DNA of 5,570 nt, from contig JBHHZJ010000151.1 in the NCBI GenBank assembly GCA_046758005.1, positions 1 through 5,570 on the forward strand, given 5' to 3'. Numbering within the stretch: position 1 is the first letter of the stretch; every line of letters begins with the position of its first letter. The stretch is from JBHHZJ01 sp046758005 (GTDB lineage Bacteria; Pseudomonadota; Alphaproteobacteria; Kiloniellales; J153). Position numbers and translations under genes: made by a program. The notes beneath the pieces are model-generated. The model saw only the letters and a program-made list of their open reading frames with translations. It was not told the origin of the DNA and did no database searches. Shown piece after piece: positions 4,501 to 5,570 of this stretch.

Positions 4501-4575
4501 AACAAATCTCCTCATCCAAAAACGGGGTCTGAAACGCCCCTGCGGCCAAGGCCCGGAGCCACTCGTAACAGGCCT

Positions 4576-4604
4576 TTGACGCCTGGGTTGCCCATCCAGA
4601 TAAG
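4576..4604 (+). promoter_or_regulatory. Candidate promoter of gcvA
   Basis: TTGACG (4576-4581, 5/6) is followed after 17 bp by GATAAG (4599-4604, 4/6). A start near 4611 would leave a 74-nt leader containing the dyad at 4643-4667. An alternative -10, GATAAT (4663-4668, 5/6), lies closer to the gene but lacks a good -35 and would give an almost leaderless mRNA; that would suit the poor ribosome binding site of gcvA. Confidence 0.4.
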
Positions 4605-4618
4605 GGCTAGATAAGGGC
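4598..4618. repeat. 10-bp direct repeat, 11-bp period, in the divergent promoter region
   Basis: AGATAAGGGC occurs at 4598-4607 and 4609-4618, separated by one base, so the copies lie one helical turn apart. The first copy overlaps the predicted gcvA -10, and the second overlaps a possible minus-strand -10 (TATCTA). It may be a regulator site or duplicated promoter element. Confidence 0.55.
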
Positions 4619-4636
4619 GTTTGATCTGCGCCGCAA
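4608..4636 (-). promoter_or_regulatory. Weak candidate promoter of the DUF1127 gene
   Basis: On the minus strand TTGCGG (4636-4631) and TATCTA (4613-4608) are spaced by 17 bp, with 4/6 and 3/6 matches. Transcription would start near 4600 and give a leader of about 100 nt. The -10 overlaps the second AGATAAGGGC repeat. Confidence 0.25.
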
Positions 4637-4642
4637 ACGATG

Positions 4643-4667
4643 TTATTTCATCCGTCGGATAAGATAA
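4643..4667. promoter_or_regulatory. Dyad operator candidate upstream of gcvA
   Basis: A 25-bp interrupted dyad centred on 4655: left arm TTATTTCATCCG and reverse-complemented right arm TTATCTTATCCG match at 10 of 12 positions, with the central ATCCG/CGGAT perfect. It is AT-rich within GC-rich DNA and ends 17 bp before the gcvA start. LysR-type regulators bind such dyads, and GcvA represses its own gene in Escherichia coli, so autoregulation is a reasonable inference. Confidence 0.5.
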
Positions 4668-4684
4668 TTTAATGCAAAGATACC

Positions 4685-5570
4685 ATGGCCCGGCGCCTGC
4701 CCCCGCTCAATGCCCTGCGCGCCTTCGAGGCCGCCGCGCGCCACCTGTCCTTCACCAGGGCGGCCGAGGAGCTGCACGTCACCCAGGCCGCGGTCAGCCA
4801 CCAGATCAAGGCCCTGGAGGAGGCGCTCGGGGTCAAGCTGTTCCGCCGCTTCAACCGCCGGCTCATGCTGACCGACGCGGGCCAGCTCTATCTGCCGGGG
4901 CTGAGCGAGGCCTTCGACCGGATCCACGCCGCCACCCAGCGCCTGCGCGCCGAGGAGGCGAGCGGGCCGCTCAAGGTCAGCGTCGCCAACTCCTTCGCCG
5001 CCAAGTGGCTGCTGCCGCGCCTGCCCGCCTTCCGCGCGCGCCATCCCGACATCGACGTCGAGGTCTCGGCTTCCGACCGGCTGGTCGACTTCACCCGGGA
5101 CGACGTGGACATGGGCATCCGCTACGGGCTGGGGCGCTATCCCGGGCTGCGCGTCGAGCTGCTGATGGAGGACATGATCTTTCCGGTGTGCAGCCCGCGC
5201 CTGATGGAGGGGGCGCATCCGCCGCGCGCGCCGGGCGACCTGCGGCACCACACCCTGCTCCACGACGAGGTTCCCCAGGACGAGTTCCCCGACTGGCGCG
5301 CCTGGCTGGCCGCGGCCGGGGTGGCCGGCGTCGATGCGCAGCGCGGGCCGCGCTACAGCCATTCCAGCCTGGTCATCCAGGCCGCGATCGACGGCCAGGG
5401 GGTGGCGCTCGCGCGCGGCTCGCTGGTCGGGCTCGATCTCGAGGCCGGGCGGCTCGTGCAGCCGTTCGGCCCGGCGCTCACGTCGAACTTCGCGTGCTAC
5501 GTCGTCTCGCCGGTGGCCACCGCGGAGCGGCCCAAGATCAAGGCCTTCCGCGAGTGGCTGTTCGAGCAGG
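4685..5570 (+). CDS. gcvA: GcvA-like LysR-family transcriptional regulator, 3' end off window
   Basis: 295 complete codons from ATG 4685 to the right edge, with no stop; relatives have about 300-310 residues, so only the last few are missing. An in-frame TAA at 4670-4672 makes this the first possible ATG; the ribosome binding site is weak (AAAGA, 4 nt away). The N-terminus, RRLPPLNALRAFEAAARHLS, is the hallmark of the GcvA group. The winged helix-turn-helix covers about residues 19-60 (FTRAAEELHVTQAAVSHQIK, then KLFRRFNRRLMLTDAG). The effector-binding domain starts near 95 (GPLKVSVANSFAAKWLLPRL) and includes DVDMGIRYGLGRYPG and the IDGQGVALARGSL segment. GcvA activates or represses glycine cleavage genes in response to glycine and purines in E. 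coli; many alphaproteobacterial GcvA-like paralogues control other targets, including beta-lactamase-type or amino-acid genes. The target here is not shown: no gcv operon is in view. Confidence 0.9.
   Translation, partial: MARRLPPLNALRAFEAAARHLSFTRAAEELHVTQAAVSHQIKALEEALGVKLFRRFNRRLMLTDAGQLYLPGLSEAFDRIHAATQRLRAEEASGPLKVSVANSFAAKWLLPRLPAFRARHPDIDVEVSASDRLVDFTRDDVDMGIRYGLGRYPGLRVELLMEDMIFPVCSPRLMEGAHPPRAPGDLRHHTLLHDEVPQDEFPDWRAWLAAAGVAGVDAQRGPRYSHSSLVIQAAIDGQGVALARGSLVGLDLEAGRLVQPFGPALTSNFACYVVSPVATAERPKIKAFREWLFEQ

Noticed and set aside
3316..4614. A 432-codon plus-strand open frame overlapping nadK
   Set aside because: It reads nadK in another frame, starts inside the IS remnant and yields Arg/Ala/Pro-rich sequence with no recognisable domain; the 255-residue frame has every NadK motif.
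4643..5362. A 239-codon minus-strand open frame opposite gcvA
   Set aside because: Antisense to a clear LysR gene, with composition typical of shadow frames.
1..5570. tRNA or rRNA genes and riboswitches
   Set aside because: I found no tRNA-like cloverleaf with a GTTCGA-type arm, no rRNA segments, and no recognisable glycine-riboswitch tandem aptamer near the one-carbon genes.

Overview
The window is very GC-rich, with gene types typical of an alphaproteobacterium, probably Rhodospirillales-like: a folate-dependent FAD/GcvT-domain demethylating dehydrogenase, a GcvA-type LysR regulator, a short DUF1127 protein and a compact 255-residue NAD kinase. The taxonomic call is inference from gene families and composition only.

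Layout. Positions 1-1606 (minus) hold the 5' two thirds of a dimethylglycine/sarcosine dehydrogenase-like gene that runs off the left edge. A 325-bp divergent intergenic region follows, with a tandem repeat, a head-to-head pair of REP-like palindromes, a 21-bp-period direct repeat and candidate promoters. A cupin-fold gene lies at 1932-2465 (plus). After a 169-bp gap comes a VOC/glyoxalase-type gene that is cut off after about 25 recognisable codons (2635-2769).

From about 2710 to 3372 the DNA is a graveyard. It holds a minus-strand peroxiredoxin-like pseudogene with an internal out-of-frame deletion, fused through a 7-bp shared junction to the 5' end of an IS3-type transposase orfA. That orfA is itself split by a ~126-bp non-coding element with a perfect hairpin at each end, flanked by TA. 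Removing the element plus one TA restores the orfA frame exactly, so the order of events can be read: IS3 insertion, deletion into the peroxiredoxin gene, and insertion of the small element into orfA. The relative order of the last two is not fixed.

Just outside the IS end a good sigma70-type promoter drives nadK (3473-4240, plus). A DUF1127 gene (4255-4500, minus) converges on it with a 14-bp gap. The 184-bp region upstream of the DUF1127 gene is shared with a divergent gcvA-like LysR gene (4685 to the right edge, plus) and carries an 11-bp-period direct repeat and a dyad operator candidate.

Functional links. The dehydrogenase at the left edge makes one-carbon units on tetrahydrofolate, and GcvA regulators control the glycine cleavage system, so both touch glycine/one-carbon metabolism; nothing here proves that GcvA regulates the dehydrogenase. 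NadK is housekeeping. I see no clear novel multi-gene system. The most unusual structure is the nested mobile-element remnant at 2700-3372.
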